The notes beneath the pieces are model-generated. The model did not search any database, was not told where the DNA came from, and worked only from the letters and a program-made list of their open reading frames with translations. From the NCBI GenBank assembly GCA_021413735.1, contig JAIOPV010000025.1, forward strand, positions 1 through 46,618: a stretch of 46,618 bases of DNA, read 5' to 3'. The DNA comes from Planctomycetota bacterium (lineage in GTDB: Bacteria; Planctomycetota; Planctomycetia; Gemmatales; Gemmataceae). Below are positions 46,124-46,618 of this stretch, piece by piece. The number at the start of each line of letters is the position of its first letter. Position 1 is the stretch's first letter. The position numbers and the translations under genes are program-made.

Positions 46124-46618
46124 TTAAAGCAGACAGGTGACAGCACGCATTCCCCCTTGAAAATCAAGGGCGGGAGTGTTGTTGCCCTTAACCATGTCAC
46201 CCCACAACATGACGAACACTGACAGAAACGACAACTGACAGCCCGCCGTGAACGGATCGGTCGGGTTCAGAATCAGCACCACGAGCCACGCCAGCGCGAA
46301 GATATTCGCGGCCATCACGGGGCGTCTGAGCACAATCGCCAGGCACAAACAGCACACCATAACCGCTGCACGCACTGCGGAAGGCCGTGCCCCGGTGAGC
46401 AGCGTGTACCCGATCATCACGACAATCACGAACCACGCTCCACGTCGCCGACGCACGCTGAACAACTTCAGAATCACCCACACGAACGCCGCGAGCACCA
46501 CGAGATGCTGGCCCGAAATCGCCAGCACATGCACGACCCCCGTGCGGACATATGCGTCCCAACCGTCGCGGTCGAGGGCAGCGGTGTCGCCCAGCAGCAA
46601 CGCCGCCGCCAGTCCCGA
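46124..46618 (-). pseudogene. comEC: comEC 5' fragment (competence channel), runs off the window
   Basis: The frame is open from the right edge to a stop at 46124. It reads SGLAAALLLGDTAALDRDGW then VRTGVVHVLAISGQHLVVLA (the HxLAISGxH motif of the ComEC channel), a membrane helix (GAWFVIVVMIGYTLLTG), ARPSAVRAAVMVCCLCLAIV, and NIFALAWLVVLILNPTDPFT, AGCQLSFLSVFVMLWG. At this point homology stops; the next residues (DMVKGNNTPALDFQGGMR) come from the repeat/hairpin sequence, followed by AVTCLL and stop. Intact ComEC would go directly to VWGAGRWLAPRPL, which is found at the start of the 3' fragment 1.2 kb away. Upstream N-terminal part lies beyond the window. Confidence 0.88.
46136..46253. repeat. 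comEC-segment repeat, copy 1, with hairpin CCCTTGA-AAA-TCAAGGG
   Basis: This 118-base copy is joined to the comEC 5' fragment. Its left half (46136-46195) is not comEC-like but matches copy 2, including GGTGACAGCACGC and the perfect hairpin CCCTTGAAAATCAAGGG (46154-46170). Its right half codes for the last intact comEC residues. Confidence 0.8.

Noticed and set aside
44943-46135. Classical insertion sequence in comEC
   Set aside because: No transposase or integrase, no terminal inverted repeats at the outer ends, and the flanking duplications are far too long and diverged for a standard target-site duplication.

Overview
The window looks like a chromosomal segment from a planctomycete, most probably of the Gemmata group (Gemmataceae). 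The grounds are: three DUF1559 proteins with a type IV pilin-like N-terminus; an ECF sigma factor extended through a membrane helix into a second domain; a member of the MTEAEWL/HVRGCWVVDL paralogue family that I know from Gemmata genomes; many small secreted or lipoprotein-type proteins of planctomycete style; and GC-rich sequence with many short palindromic elements between genes. The taxonomic call rests on recognition, not on a search.

Layout. 1-4.8 kb: a cut-off secreted protein, mscL, a short-chain epimerase carrying an in-frame palindromic insertion, and a 12-helix-type ABC-2 permease. 5.1 kb: tRNA-Gly(CCC). 5.2-10.9 kb: a leftward purine-oxidation block of single-chain xanthine dehydrogenase family protein, XdhC and a small SET-domain protein. 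11-13.5 kb: an OprB-like porin, a membrane-anchored ABM-type protein and a small unknown. 13.7-28.4 kb: three DUF1559 genes, each beside a small lipoprotein gene, interspersed with a GT39-like transferase, a cyclase-family hydrolase, upp, a TPR protein, queG, a TrmJ-like methyltransferase, and a very acidic membrane protein with an excisionase-like N-terminus. 28.6-31.9 kb: an elongation factor G with a clear terminator, then pyrF. 31.8-35.05 kb: a leftward set of an ECF sigma factor fused to a cupredoxin-like domain, a free-standing homologue of that domain with a full copper-ligand set, and a small exported protein. 35.3-38.7 kb: uppP, a NikK/CbiL-like exported protein, Fur, a FlgM-like protein and endonuclease V. 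38.9-43.3 kb: a heme-binding-type sensor kinase, mutM, a small membrane protein and trpB.

The right end (43.6-46.6 kb) holds a comEC gene in two pieces. The 3' piece (competence-type metallo-hydrolase) lies at 43557-44984 and the 5' piece (competence channel) runs off the right edge at 46124-46618. Between them are two small cassettes, one with the Gemmata-family gene and one with an 86-residue unknown. Diverged copies of one short comEC segment stand at all three junctions, and two of them share a conserved hairpin beyond the comEC sequence. This is the strongest candidate for an undescribed insertion process in the window.

The second candidate is the sigma/cupredoxin pair. The sigma factor has a single membrane span and an outer domain that is a degenerate copy of the protein encoded next to it, which suggests a direct envelope-to-transcription link. 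A third theme is the density of palindromic elements (about twelve different ones). Nearly all sit at 3' ends of genes, and several supply the stop codon or the last codons of the neighbouring gene.
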